A stretch of DNA of 64,000 nt from Micropterix aruncella (Eukaryota > Arthropoda > Insecta > Lepidoptera > Micropterigidae): positions 57,052,079 to 57,116,078 of the forward strand of contig OX155980.1 of assembly GCA_944548615.1 (NCBI GenBank). The letters are read 5' to 3'. A program made the translations under genes and the position numbers. Shown here in pieces: positions 34,196 to 44,779 of this stretch. The notes beneath the pieces are model-generated. The model ran no database searches and was not told the origin of the DNA. It was given only the letters and a program-made list of their open reading frames with translations. Within the stretch, counting starts at the first letter, position 1. Every line of letters begins with the position of its first letter.

Positions 34196-34706
34196 AAGCT
34201 ATTGCATAGCTTTTATCGCGGGCCTAGCACAGCGCGGCGACCGAATGAAGAAATTTCTTAACGAAAATTAATGATTTTAAACTGATAATTACGTCTAAAC
34301 GAGTACTGCTTACGATTCGAAAAAAATATATGTTAAACAAGAACATTTTCCTAATATTCTTAGCCTTGAATATTTTATATTTTGTTTTTATTACATAGTG
34401 TAATTAATTTGTGAACTTAGGTCTAACCGAACACAAAAACGACTACCACGCAAATATTATCTGGCGTATTATTATGAAACCTGCACCATTTTAAAGATAA
34501 TTTAATTATCTATCTTTTTATCTACGATTTTTTTCGAATAGTCAAAGAAAAAAAGAATAATATCCGGTTTTGTTGCTTTATTGAATAACATTCGTGCGCG
34601 GCGCCCTATCGGAATTATTCCGAATCATTTGATTCCCCAGCCCCATATGATTCGGAATAATTTCAACATTTGCCGATAGAGCGCAGTTATCTGATATCAG
34701 AAATAA
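34196..34706 (+). mobile_element. family E copy H, right end missing
   Basis: Starts aagctattgcatagctttt but breaks off after gatatcagaaataaa. The last ~80 bp, including the cacacg end, are absent. There is a small insertion (gtcaaagaaaaaaagaataa) near 34,540, and the palindrome arm is shortened. It is the most decayed copy. Confidence 0.8.
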
Positions 34707-34870
34707 ATTGAATTAATACAGTATAACCGCGGCTACTGTTACGGTAGGATTCTGACATTGTGTTCCGAAAGAAGACGAAATAAATTACGTTATTAAAAAA
34801 ACAAAATGGCCAGGAAATCAAAATTTTTACAACATAAACGCCGTATACTGGAGAAAAATAAATTATTAAG

Positions 34871-36073
34871 GTAAGTAACGTGTATTATTACGTGTATATT
34901 ATTACCATTTCTCTGCTCTGACGTTCCTTGCTTGACGTCACATTGGGGTGACTAGACGAATAGGTTTCGTGCAACAAGTTCACTAATTAACAGTTATAAA
35001 ATAAAATACGTCATTTTATTTCATAAACTGACGTGATTACTGTTAGATCAAACTTGAATATTGATTTTGAAAATCGATTTAGGGTCGATTTCAATATGAA
35101 ACCTGCGGGTAAAAGTACCTACACATAAGTATAAGTTGAACCGTCGATTTGCTAAATTCATTCATAAAGCGACAAATTTTCATTCGTGATTTTCGTAGTA
35201 TGACGTAAATTATACTTTGGTTGGAGGGGGTTGTACCTATTTATTGCAATAAAATCATTTTGTGGTTTTTAGCCAAAAATCTAGTAGTAATCATAATAAT
35301 TCTACTTATAACTTAGTTAGGCGCATATCTGACTCATCCATATTTATACTGACTCTAACGCTGTAGGTAGACAGTCTTTTTTTTTAAATTTGTCAGTTTT
35401 TAAACCTTCTTTTATTTTCTAACTTCTACTACTTCTAATTTCGAACTTGGAATGCTATTTCGAATTTCGAACTTGAAATCGTACTTCGAATTTCAAACTT
35501 GAAATTGTGCTTCGAATTTTGAACTTGACATTCTACTTCGAATTTCGAACTTGTTATTCTGCTTCGAATTTCGAACTTGAAATTCTACGTCGAATTTTGA
35601 ACTTGAAATTTTTCTTCGAATTTCGAACTTGACATTTTACTTCGAATTTCGAACTTGACATTCTACTTCGAATTTCGAACTTGAAATTCTACGTTGAATT
35701 TCGAACTTGACATTTTACTTCGAATTTCGAACTTGATATTTTACTTCGAATTTCGAACTTGAAATTCTACGTCGAATTTCGAACTTGACATTTTACTTCG
35801 AATTTCGAACTTGATATTTTACTTCGAATTTCGAACTTGCAATTCGACGTCGAATTTCGAACTTGACATTTTACTTCGAATTTCGAACTTGACATTCTAC
35901 TTCAAATTTTGAACTTAATATTCATTCTACTTCAAATTTCGAACTTGACATTTTGACATTTGAAATTCGGAATTTCGATTAAATTTCGATAATATCGGAA
36001 TTCGAATTAAAATTTCGAAATTTTGTATTGTGCTTTGAATTTCGAACTTGACATTCTACTTCTTTTTTCACAG
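34871..36073 (+). other. predicted intron 1 of the OTU/Helitron gene
   Basis: The 1,203-nt interval begins gtaagtaacg and ends cttcttttttcacag. Joining the flanks restores one continuous frame across an Arg codon (ag|g). More than half the intron is the 26-bp minisatellite. The ORF beginning near 36,048 has no ATG there (ttg), which supports splicing over a downstream start. Confidence 0.7.
35437..36058 (+). repeat. 26-bp minisatellite in the intron
   Basis: About two dozen copies of a ~26-bp unit of the type cgaacttgacattctacttc + gaattt, with point differences (aaattctacg, gatattttac). The last unit runs into the 3' splice site, so its attctacttc end supplies the start of the pyrimidine tract. 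Confidence 0.9.
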
Positions 36074-36962
36074 GAAAAGACAAAAATTGGACAGTAATGA
36101 AGAGAATGTCGTGCAATGTAGAGCTGTTGAAAATATAGAAAATGTAACGCTACAAGAAAATCAATTTCACAGCCAACAACTTCAAATTTATGAACAGCGT
36201 AATGAATGCATTACTCCCGAAGTTGTTCTATACAGGAACACAGGAATTCCTGGCGATAGTAATTGTCTATTCCACTCGCTCATAAGTGTTTTGCAAATTC
36301 AAATTGAGACTTGTGACTTGAGAAATCAGTTACGCGATTCACCCTATTTAAACTCCTGCCACAATCCGCAAGAAGCATATAATAACAGTCTATCAAGCAC
36401 TAATGATTACGGAGATTTGGATTGTTTGTACTTATTTTCAAAAATGTACAATCAAAATGTTTGTATACATTATTGTTTTTACAACATAACTACAACGAAT
36501 CAAGACACTATCTTTTGTCATTTTAAAGCGAATAATACACAAAACTGGATTCATCTTCATCTTCGTGAACAACATTTCACACCTTTTTATGAAGTATCAG
36601 ATTTATTGGAGACAATACAAGACGCTACCCAAAATGAAGCCCATGTTGATGCCAATATTCAACTATTGCGTGACAATTATAATGAAGACCCTACCGAAGA
36701 TAACCATAACGATCATGAAAATGAAATTGAGATTGATAGAGAAAATCGAATTGGTGAAAAAATTATGGATTTTATTGTTGATGGTACTATTCCAGTTTAC
36801 ACAAATTATCATAAACACAGTACAAGTCATATTGATTTTTATAAAGACTTTACGAGTAATTCATTTGGTCATTCTTGTATAATTTGCGACAGACTATGGT
36901 GGAAAAGAGACTTGAAAATGTCGACCAGTAAACATGAAAGTATTTTGAAAACAATACTGCAG

Positions 36963-37047
36963 GTAATCTGAATTATATAGTTTTTTTTTATTATTCACTT
37001 TATATTTTTCTTTCTATATCTTGATAATACGAATTTGATTTTTTTAG
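36963..37047 (+). other. predicted intron 2 of the OTU/Helitron gene
   Basis: 85 nt, gtaatctg to gaatttgatttttttag, A/T-rich, in phase 0 between CAG and AAT codons. Confidence 0.65.
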
Positions 37048-37171
37048 AATTACACACCTGGTGAAATTGTTCAAGTCTGCTCTACGTGTTATAAATCTCT
37101 TAAAAAAATCCTCTCATGTCAACCTACAATGGTTTTGCATATCTGAAAATTCCATCACATTTACCAACGTT

Positions 37172-37205
37172 AAACCATTGATTTTATAGTGTAAAATCAA
37201 TGGTT
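37172..37205. repeat. 34-nt palindromic insertion with TTAA/TTAAACC repeat
   Basis: aaccattgatttt (37,173-37,185) and aaaatcaatggtt (37,193-37,205) are perfect inverted repeats around atagtgt. The word ttaaacc stands on both sides. Removing one ttaaacc plus the palindrome restores the Helitron reading T-L-N-L-I-E-Q-R-L. Confidence 0.75.
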
Positions 37206-37761
37206 AAACCTTATCGAGCAACGACTGATTTCACCGAGAATACCGTTCATGCAGATTCGTAGACTGAGACACGTTAATGGTCAGTACGGTATTTATGGCC
37301 AGATAATTAATGTTCCTGTCGAAGTTAATACAATGGTGAAACAATTGCCAAGAAACATTCAAGATGACCATTGCTTTTATGTGCATTTGAAAAAGAAGTT
37401 GATTCACAAAACTAGTTATGTCCACGGGCTTATTAATAAGAGTCATATTAAAGAGTGGTTGTCGTATTTAGTCTCTACGCCTCTTTATATTTATCATGAC
37501 ATTAAAATCGATGAATCTTTTTTTACCGGCAATGAACGTACTTCGCAATTAAATATGGATGAAATAAGTGAACACGTGCCAATTGAAGACAATTTAGTTG
37601 CGCAGCAACAAACTCTTTTGTGGAATGATGATTATTTTTTGAGTCTAGCACCCGGTGAATATAACAGGCCAGTCAGTATTTTAATGGATGAACATGCGGA
37701 AGAACTATCTTTTCCGACAATCTACGGCGGTCAGTTTCGAACATACAGAGATGGTGTTATT

Positions 37762-38350
37762 AAGCTATTGCATAGCTTTTATCGCGGGCCTAGGCCAGTG
37801 CGGCGACCGAATGAAGAAATTTCTTAATGAAAATTAATGATTTTAAACTGATAATTACGTCTAACCGAGTACTGCTTACGATTCGAAAAAAATATATGTT
37901 AAACAAGAACATTTTCCTAATATTCTTAGCTTTGAATATTTTAGATTTTGTTTATATTACATAGTGTAATTAATTTGTGAAATTAGGTGTAACCGAACAC
38001 AAAAACGACTACTACGCAAATACTATCTGGCGTATTATTATGAAACCTGCACCATTTTAAAGATAATTTAATTATCTATCTTTTTATCTACGATTTTTTT
38101 CGAATAATCCTTTTTTTTGCATTATTTAATAAAAAAATCGTGCGCGGCGCTCTATCGGAAGACGTTTAAATTATTCCAAATCATTTGCTTCCGCAGATGA
38201 TTCGGAATAATTTTAACGTTTTCCGATAGAGCGCAGTTATCTGATACCAGAAAAAATAAAATAAATAATATAAATAAATAATTAAAATTGCATAAGTTGT
38301 TAAAAATGCTATGCAATAGCTTTACTGCGGCAGTCCCCGAGTGCCACACG
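37762..38350 (+). mobile_element. family E copy I, disrupting the OTU/Helitron gene
   Basis: Forward, full-length copy from aagctattgcatagctttt to gtgccacacg. It is flanked by tatt on both sides (gttatt before, tattttt after). The left junction falls in the Helitron frame right after TYRDGV. No Helitron sequence resumes on the right, so a deletion accompanied or followed insertion. Confidence 0.87.
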
Positions 38351-39139
38351 TATTTTTTTTTTTATTTTACACTACGTGTATACACGTCGACCGCACCAAA
38401 ATAAAGATTTGGTTTGACGTATACCTACACGTATACACGTCAAATGCACTTACATAAGGCGATAGTATAGCCGAACGACCTTGACGGTTTGAGGCGAGCT
38501 CCGCTGGCTCACCGAAAAAGGGGCTGGCTCACCGAACAACCACAGTTTAATACAAGTTTGCATAGATCGTTCAGATGCGTACTGCATTCTGCATTCTGCC
38601 GTTCTGACTTGACTGATTCTATAATTCTTGACTGATTCAACGTTGACATAACGTAGTATAGAAAATCACTATCCTTTCAAGAACGAAATGAAGACACCCT
38701 TTTTAATATTCTTCGAGACAGATGAAAAAAAATAATATCAATAAAACATGTTTATTTCAGATTTCATGCCGAATAGAAAACAATTTATATACAATTAAAA
38801 GTTTTAATTTTAATTTTAATAAAATAAGCCAATTGGTAGAAATCCCTACTCTTGGTATAGACAAATGGATAGAATAATTCATTGTTAGGTTCATTTGCGT
38901 ACAAATTGACTATTTTTAAAATTTGAAAACAATAATTAATAGAATTTATATTAAAAAATATAAAATATATAAGAAATAACTAAGGCTGCTAAAATACCTC
39001 AATAGGTATAAATGAAATATACAGATATAAAATATACAAACGAGTGATCGAATGTCGAATGATAGAATGATCGAATGATAGAATAGTCAAATTAAAAATA
39101 TTAAAAATATAAAAAAATTACAACAATAAAATTACGCAA
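38351..39139. other. no gene; palindrome acgtgtatacacgt
   Basis: Positions 38,374-38,387 are a perfect 14-bp palindrome, with a related word (cacgtatacacgtcaaa) at 38,429. The rest is A/T-rich. The next exon of the minus-strand Mutator-like gene could be expected here but was not recognised. Confidence 0.4.
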
Positions 39140-40157
39140 TTAAAATAGGTAATACATTTCAGATTCCATTGCCGTGGATGGTCCACTATAATTTTTGTAA
39201 CACTTGTGTGTTTTCGGTTGTTGTTTTTTATTTTCAGCTTGAGCACAAATTGAACAGTATTTATTTTTAACACCTAAAAACAGTATTTCTCCTGTTTTTC
39301 TCCCAATAATGATGGCATCACCAGATAAGGCCGAGTAATTTCTTTTATAAGTCCGCTTACACCAACACCCATCGACTACTACGTCTATGATTGGTATACC
39401 TTTTTTGTCGACGCGACTTCCAGCTAAAGCTAGTTCTCTTTCTTTTGCTGCTGCTTGATTCATACTCTCGACTGAAACTTTTTCCCAATGCTTTTGAATT
39501 TTACAGTGACAGTTTTCTCACATCTTGCACCTTAACGTAAACAACGAATGTAATCCCGTTCTTTTTTTGCCTACGATTTCAACGCAACCTAAACCACATT
39601 CCATATTTCCATGGTTAGCAACCTCTTGCAGTTTTGCGTAGAAATGGCTAATTTCTACGATTCGTCGGCCTTCAATTTTGAATTGTCTGTTTTCCTCTGT
39701 TGTCTCTATCTGAAACATAAAGTATTCAATGTTTCAGGTAGGTACATAACTTGACACATATGTTGTGTCAATCTGATCTGTCTAAACAATGCACCTACAC
39801 TATAAGATCTAAACATAACCTATTTATTATTTAGTTTCGTGTCAATAAAATTGTAACAATAAATATAAAAAATAAGTAAATAAATAGTTACCTGAATTTC
39901 ATCATTGCTCTTGTCATTGTTTCTGTTTTTATGAGATATTGGTGTCACAGTGACTCTGTAACAAACATAAAACTAAATATTACCCATCAAGCAACATTAC
40001 CAGGTTTCTTGTTCTATAACAATAGGCATAGCTGCTAAATACACCGACACGGACGGAAATTAACTAAAGCAGTTTTAGTACCACAGTAGGTATCCTATAT
40101 TTATTGTATGAACTTTGTTTTATGTTGACTTTTTTACCTGAACCCGTTGGCTCGAGT

Positions 40158-40384
40158 GTTTACTCAATAATATGCGATTTGAATTTTTATCCTTGTATTT
40201 GCAATAATTCTACCGTTTCATCTGATATTACCGCAATTTTGATGCCCTATTTCGCAACAAACTTCAGCGTTTGGTCCTAATGACGGTCGCGAGTTTATTT
40301 CGAAAGGCTAATGTGGTTTCAGGCTCACTAATTGCTTTGTGGATTGGAAGTTACTTTGAATATATTCATTTACATGCCTGAGGT
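40158..40384 (+). repeat. direct repeat, unit 1 (intron of Mutator-like gene)
   Basis: Starts near tatgcgatttgaattt and ends acatgcctgaggt. It matches 40,962-41,192 at an offset of ~802 bp. The next words, tataaaaagtattatcacac and aatatcggcaaccaggtaac, also recur, at 41,360-41,415. Confidence 0.85.
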
Positions 40385-40961
40385 ATATATATAAAAAGTA
40401 TTATCACACATTTTCCTAAAAATATCGGCAACCAGGTAACCAAACTCTCCTATCACAACACCAGGTCACATCACAATTGTTCACACTCCTATCACAATTG
40501 TTGAATAATTCCTTGTCCCTAAAACGAGAACTGTATTTGCTCAGCGGCATTATCTTTTCATAGCTCTTCAAGCATACAATAAAATAGAAAAATGTAATAA
40601 ATTTTTAAAAAACAACATTAAAAAAATATCATACTTGGCTTCCTAACCTGGGTAGAGAAGAGGTGCAAAAGCTATTTTTCCACCTTGATAAAAACATATT
40701 GCAAAGTGCTAGACTATATATTAGTTTGTCTATATATTATAATTAAAGTGAGTGCATTAGAAGTGCACTATTTTCTTTTTTGTATTTTCTTTTTTGTAAT
40801 TCATTATTTTTATGTGATTGATTATACTCACCATTTCTGAGAATTATAATTCTGACTATCTATTAAGTTATTTTCTCATTTATCTTTCAAATTTCTAGTA
40901 TTCGAAAAGTAATAGAATTTAATTTCTTGTAACATAATTTATTTTCTCCAAATAAAATGAG

Positions 40962-41192
40962 TACCCAACAATACGCGATTTGAATTTATATCCTTGTATT
41001 TGCAATAATTCTACCGTTTCATCTGATATTACAGCAATTTTGATGCCCTATTTCGCAACAAACTTCATTAAGTGTTCGGTCCTAATGACGGTCGCGACTT
41101 TATTTCGAAATGCTAATGTGGTTTCAGGCTCACTATTGCTTTTGCGGATTGGAAGTTACTTTAAATTTATTTACATTTACATGCCTGAGGTT
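40962..41192 (+). repeat. direct repeat, unit 2
   Basis: Second unit of the duplication, with aacaaacttcattaagtgtt where unit 1 has a short deletion. Between its cctgagg end and the continuation at 41,355 there are ~160 extra bases (41,193-41,354), an insertion relative to unit 1. The 577 bases between the two units show no feature. Confidence 0.85.
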
Positions 41193-41649
41193 ATAAGGAA
41201 AGCAAATTGTACACGTCTTACCCAGTTTCGTCTTCTTTATTTTCCACCGCATGCTCTGCCTGCCTTATGCTGGATCCCCTGAAAAACAAAACACTAGTAG
41301 TAGGAGGAGCTAACCCTATTTTAAGCATTATAATATTATATAGTCATAATAGTCAGCTTTATATAAAAAGTATTATCACAGATTTTCATAAAAATATCGG
41401 CGACCAGGTAACCAGACCCTCCTAGCAAGGCGGGCTCGGTTGCACCCTACTGTGCACATCTGAAAACCAAACATAATTTACGCTCTATTTGACCTGGGCT
41501 TAGGCATATATATGTATACCTGTATATTTTTCTGTGTTATTACCTCTATTTTCTTTTGTGATTTTGAATTTGAATGTACATGTAACTAGTAAATAATAAA
41601 TAAATAAACGAATAAAATAAATACAATGTGAATAATCAATCTTATAGGA

Positions 41650-41786
41650 TGTAGATTTAAAAAATCCCTTGCTTGTATACGGTCCAAAGTCTAAAATAAC
41701 ATTTGTGAGCGACAGTCGAATAAATCTAGGTACTGCAGACCATAACTATCGATTGGCGAAGGAAATTTTAGCTATCGTGGAAGAAT
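41650..41786 (+). other. exon-like open segment, unknown protein
   Basis: After a splice-acceptor-like word (caatcttatag) the plus strand encodes NPLLVYGPKSKITFVSDSRI then NLGTADHNYRLAKEILAIVE before running into an AC microsatellite. Codon use and composition look protein-like, but no family is recognised. It lies antisense inside intron 1 of the Mutator-like gene. Confidence 0.3.
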
Positions 41787-41876
41787 ACACACACACACAC
41801 ACACACACACACCCTCTCTCTCACACACACACACACAGAGGACACACACATACACACAGATATACAGACAGAGATC
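41787..41876 (+). repeat. (AC)n compound microsatellite
   Basis: acacacacacacacacac runs interrupted by ccctctctctc and gagg. It creates poly-His/Thr and poly-Cys/Val ORFs on the two strands that are not genes. Confidence 0.97.
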
Positions 41877-42159
41877 GGTCTGGAAATGGTCTTAATCGTC
41901 TCAGGGGGGCTCAAAATGTATATTTCCGTCTTCATCTCGATTTTTTTAACGCGATCACAATACTTTCCTTTCGGGAAACTAAAAGTGAAGTAATCGTTTT
42001 TGTACCTATACATACATTCGCAGATCAAAAGAGGTACTGTTATATTTTATTTTGAGTACAAATAATTTTATAAGTAATTGTGTACTTACCGTAGTTTGTT
42101 CATATGCAAAGCCTTAATCAAGTAATGCAAAGTTTTCTGATTTCTGCGTCCCATCTTGT

Positions 42160-43750
42160 GCAGCACTTCACTTCAAGCTAATCTGTGCCACAATTTTTTC
42201 CGCGATCTCGGAGATAACAAACGACGCGACCTCCCGGTGCAAATGCTAGGACAAAACTGGCTGGCGGCCGCTACTGACCGCGTATTTAAGTAATATTATT
42301 GATATACTACGTATATAAATATTGATGAAAATTTTGAAACAACAATGTTATAAATTATTAAATTTTCTATAATTTGGTGGAAGAATCATCGAAATCGCTT
42401 CAGGCGTTTAAAAAAAATTTTAACATTCTTTCGTAAAATAATAGGAGAAGTACGATTTTTTCTGTCAAAACTAACAGTAATAATAATCAAACGAGACATC
42501 AAATTTATTTTTGATTATATAACACATACCATATATATTTTTTTTCATGTATTTGGACCATCCATTTAGGAGAAATTTGCGTTCAAAGAGAGGTCTATTT
42601 TGCAGTTTGGCCTATCCTAGCGCCTTGAGGGTGCTGCACGAAATTTCTCAAATTAGGGTCTAGCGTTTTAGTTATTCCGCTAAAACTACGCTAATAAAAG
42701 CAGTGACAAAAAACACTCGTTTTTATCAATAACTCATTTATAAGGTGAGATAATAAATTTGGCAATAGTTTGCGTAGTTTTTTATAAAAACACCCGAGAA
42801 AATATACAAAAATGGGCGCGGGGTTTTAGTCCTCACTGGGAAAATAATCACTAATTTGAATTACAAATTATTATAAAAGAAAGTTAAATGACATATCTTC
42901 ACTATAAACTATTTAAATTTCAATGATTGTAATAGGATTTTATACAATAAATCCCAGAAAATCAGGTATCAGATTCTCCATACATTTTTTGTATTGGCTA
43001 GCCGCGTTAATAAATACACAGGCGCGCTATGAAATAGATTCACTTCCCTGCTGCTATTGGAAGCGAGAGCAAGTCTTTTTCGGTTAGCTCTTATCAGCTC
43101 CCGCTCACGTAATATTTTATTCTTCTACACCGCAGTACCGCGTCGTCACGCATCGTCTCGAAAAAGCAAACAGCAGTAAGTATTTTATTTTTTATATTTG
43201 TTTTTTTTAATGGATGTTTATGGCATCTTTGTTATAACTTATTATAATACTCTACATGTATTTTAGTTAATGGGGAAGCGCAAGAAAACATATTTCGTTT
43301 TTTGAGAAACGCCATAGATTCAGCGTGAAATTTCAGTCTAAAGACATGAGAAAGCGATGTTGTTTTCAGTCCGAGATATATGAAAATGAAAACATAGTTT
43401 CAAACGCAAAGATTCGATCGGCGCTCATTATATAAAAAATAGATCGACTCCAATAAGCGTAAAACAATTGAAAATATTTTCTGAAGGGACCACTATTCGA
43501 AACTTGTAATCTCGAATAGTTTAGTTAATTTGCGTGAAAAACTGAAATTCAATAAAAAAATACTGAAAGACGCATAAAACATGTACAGGTAGAATATTGA
43601 TTTTGAATATTGATTTTGAAAAGCAGTTTCGGCATGCAGATGTAACATTTTCGTAAGTTCAAAATAGGTGGTTGGCTGTAAGATATTTAGCTTACAAAGA
43701 GCATTGATAGGATATGCATTGATTTAAGGTTGCGACACGTCATTTAAACC
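42160..43750. other. no certain gene; possible leader exon at 43,265
   Basis: A/T-rich until 43,000, then a mixed patch ending aaaagcaaacagca|gtaagtatt (43,164-43,180), a donor-like site. Downstream, tgtattttag|tta is followed by ATG at 43,270 with MGKRKKTYF and an early stop. This could be a decayed 5' end of another Mutator-like or host gene. Confidence 0.3.
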
Positions 43751-43759
43751 AGAAAAAGC

Positions 43760-44720
43760 ACGAGAATTTTAAAATCAAATAGTTTTTGAAAATATTTAAA
43801 ACTATAGAATACTTATAAATATTTTGAAACTATAGAAAAATAAAATAATTTGAAAATCATTTTAAAATCAAATAGTCTTTGAAAATATTCCAAACTATAG
43901 AATACTTAGAAATATTTTGAAACCATAGAAAATTAAAATAATTTGAAAATCATTTTAAAATCTAATAGTTTTTGAAAATACTCAAAACTATAGAATACTT
44001 TGAAATATTTTGAAACCATAGAAAAATAAAATAATTTGAAAATCATTTTAAAATCAAATAGTCTTTGAAAATATTCAAAACTATAGAATAGGTACTTATA
44101 AATATTTCAAAATTATAGAAAAAAAATTTTTTTTTAAAACCAATTTTAAAATCAAATAGTTTTTGAAAATATTCAAAACTATAGAATACTTAGAAATATT
44201 TTAAACCATAGAAAAATAAAATAATTTGAAAATCATTTTAAAATCAAATAGTCTTTGAAAATATTCAAAACTATAGAATACTTAGAAATATTTTGAAACC
44301 ATAGAAAAATAAAATAATTTGAAAATCATTTTAAAATCAAATAGTCTTTGAAAATAATCAAAACTATAGAAAACTTAGAAATATTTTGAAACCATAGAAA
44401 ATTAAAATAATTTGAAAATCATTTTAAAATCTAATAGTTTTTGAAAATACTCAAAACTATAGAATACTTGGAAATATTTTGAAACCATAGAAAAATAAAA
44501 TAATTTGAAAATCATTTTAAAATCAAATAGTCTTTGAAAATATTCAAAACTATACAATACTTTGAAATATTTTGAAACCATAGAAAAATAAAATAATTTG
44601 AAAATCATTTTAAAATCAAATAGTCTTTAAAAATATTCAAAACTACAGAATGCTTAGAAATATTTTAAAACCATAGAAAAATAAAATCAAAACATTTTAA
44701 AATCAAATAGGCTTTGAAAA
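43760..44720 (+). repeat. ~92-bp satellite array, about 10-11 units
   Basis: The word caaatagt(c/t)tttgaaaata recurs at ~43,780, 43,872, 43,964, 44,057, 44,155, 44,247, 44,340, 44,433, 44,526 and 44,619, with a decayed last unit near 44,707. Period is 92-93 bp apart from one 98-bp step. Each unit carries ctatagaatacttagaaata and accatagaaaaataaaataa. Odd units share variants (tctaatagtttttg at 43,961 and 44,430), hinting at a higher-order repeat. Confidence 0.95.
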
Positions 44721-44779
44721 TGTTCAATATCATAGATATTCAATAGTATAGAGAGAGTTTAAAAAAAATTGAAACTTGA

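Larger units (their letters stand above)
34806..37761 (+). pseudogene. spliced OTU protease / Helitron-type gene, truncated
   Basis: Three exons can be read. Exon 1 (34,806-34,870) starts MARKSKFLQHKRR and ends in phase 2 at gtaagt. Exon 2 (36,074-36,962) follows ttcttttttcacag; it carries an OTU cysteine-protease core, GIPGDSNCLFHSL (catalytic Cys at about residue 86) and REQHFTPFYEV (His at about 189), then CIICDRLWWKRDL. It ends ctgcag|gtaatc. Exon 3 starts at 37,048 after gatttttttag with YTPGEIVQVCSTCYKSL, and later has RLISPRIPFMQIRRLRHVNG and SILMDEHAEELSFPTIYGGQ, the N-terminal block of Helitron proteins. OTU domains are known in Helitron/Helentron proteins. Damage: an indel in the A7 run at 37,102-37,108, a 34-nt palindromic insert at 37,172-37,205, and truncation by family E copy I. 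Rep and helicase parts are absent. Confidence 0.78.
39156..42154 (-). pseudogene. spliced Mutator-like transposase gene, in-frame stop
   Basis: Minus-strand gene in at least three exons. Exon 1 (42,154-42,090) starts MGRRNQKTLHYLIKALHMNK and ends in phase 2 before gtaagtac. Exon 2 (39,955-39,892) follows ttttatgtttgttacag, completes the split Arg (cg|a), encodes VTVTPISHKNRNNDKSNDEI and ends attcag|gtaac. Exon 3 (39,709-39,156) follows actttatgtttcag; it encodes QFKIEGRRIVEISHFYAKLQ, then a TGA stop at 39,520-39,518, then the transposase core IIDVVVDGCWCKRTYKRNYS, ALSGDAIIIGRKTGEILFLG, VKNKYCSICAQAE and HKCYKNYSG. The DG(S/C)W, GxxTGK and NKYCxxC..HxCYKNW words match the Mutator-like transposase domain found in insect genomes; the Asp of VDGCW would be catalytic. 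A donor-like gtatta follows TAMESE, so further exons are missing. Confidence 0.75.

Noticed and set aside
41669..42055. ORFs with poly-His/Thr (plus) and poly-Cys/Val (minus) tracts
   Set aside because: The tracts are the AC microsatellite read in different frames. Only the first ~45 codons of the plus ORF look protein-like and are reported separately.
44402..44608. 68-codon minus-strand ORF with internal repetition
   Set aside because: It is a translation of the 92-bp satellite units.
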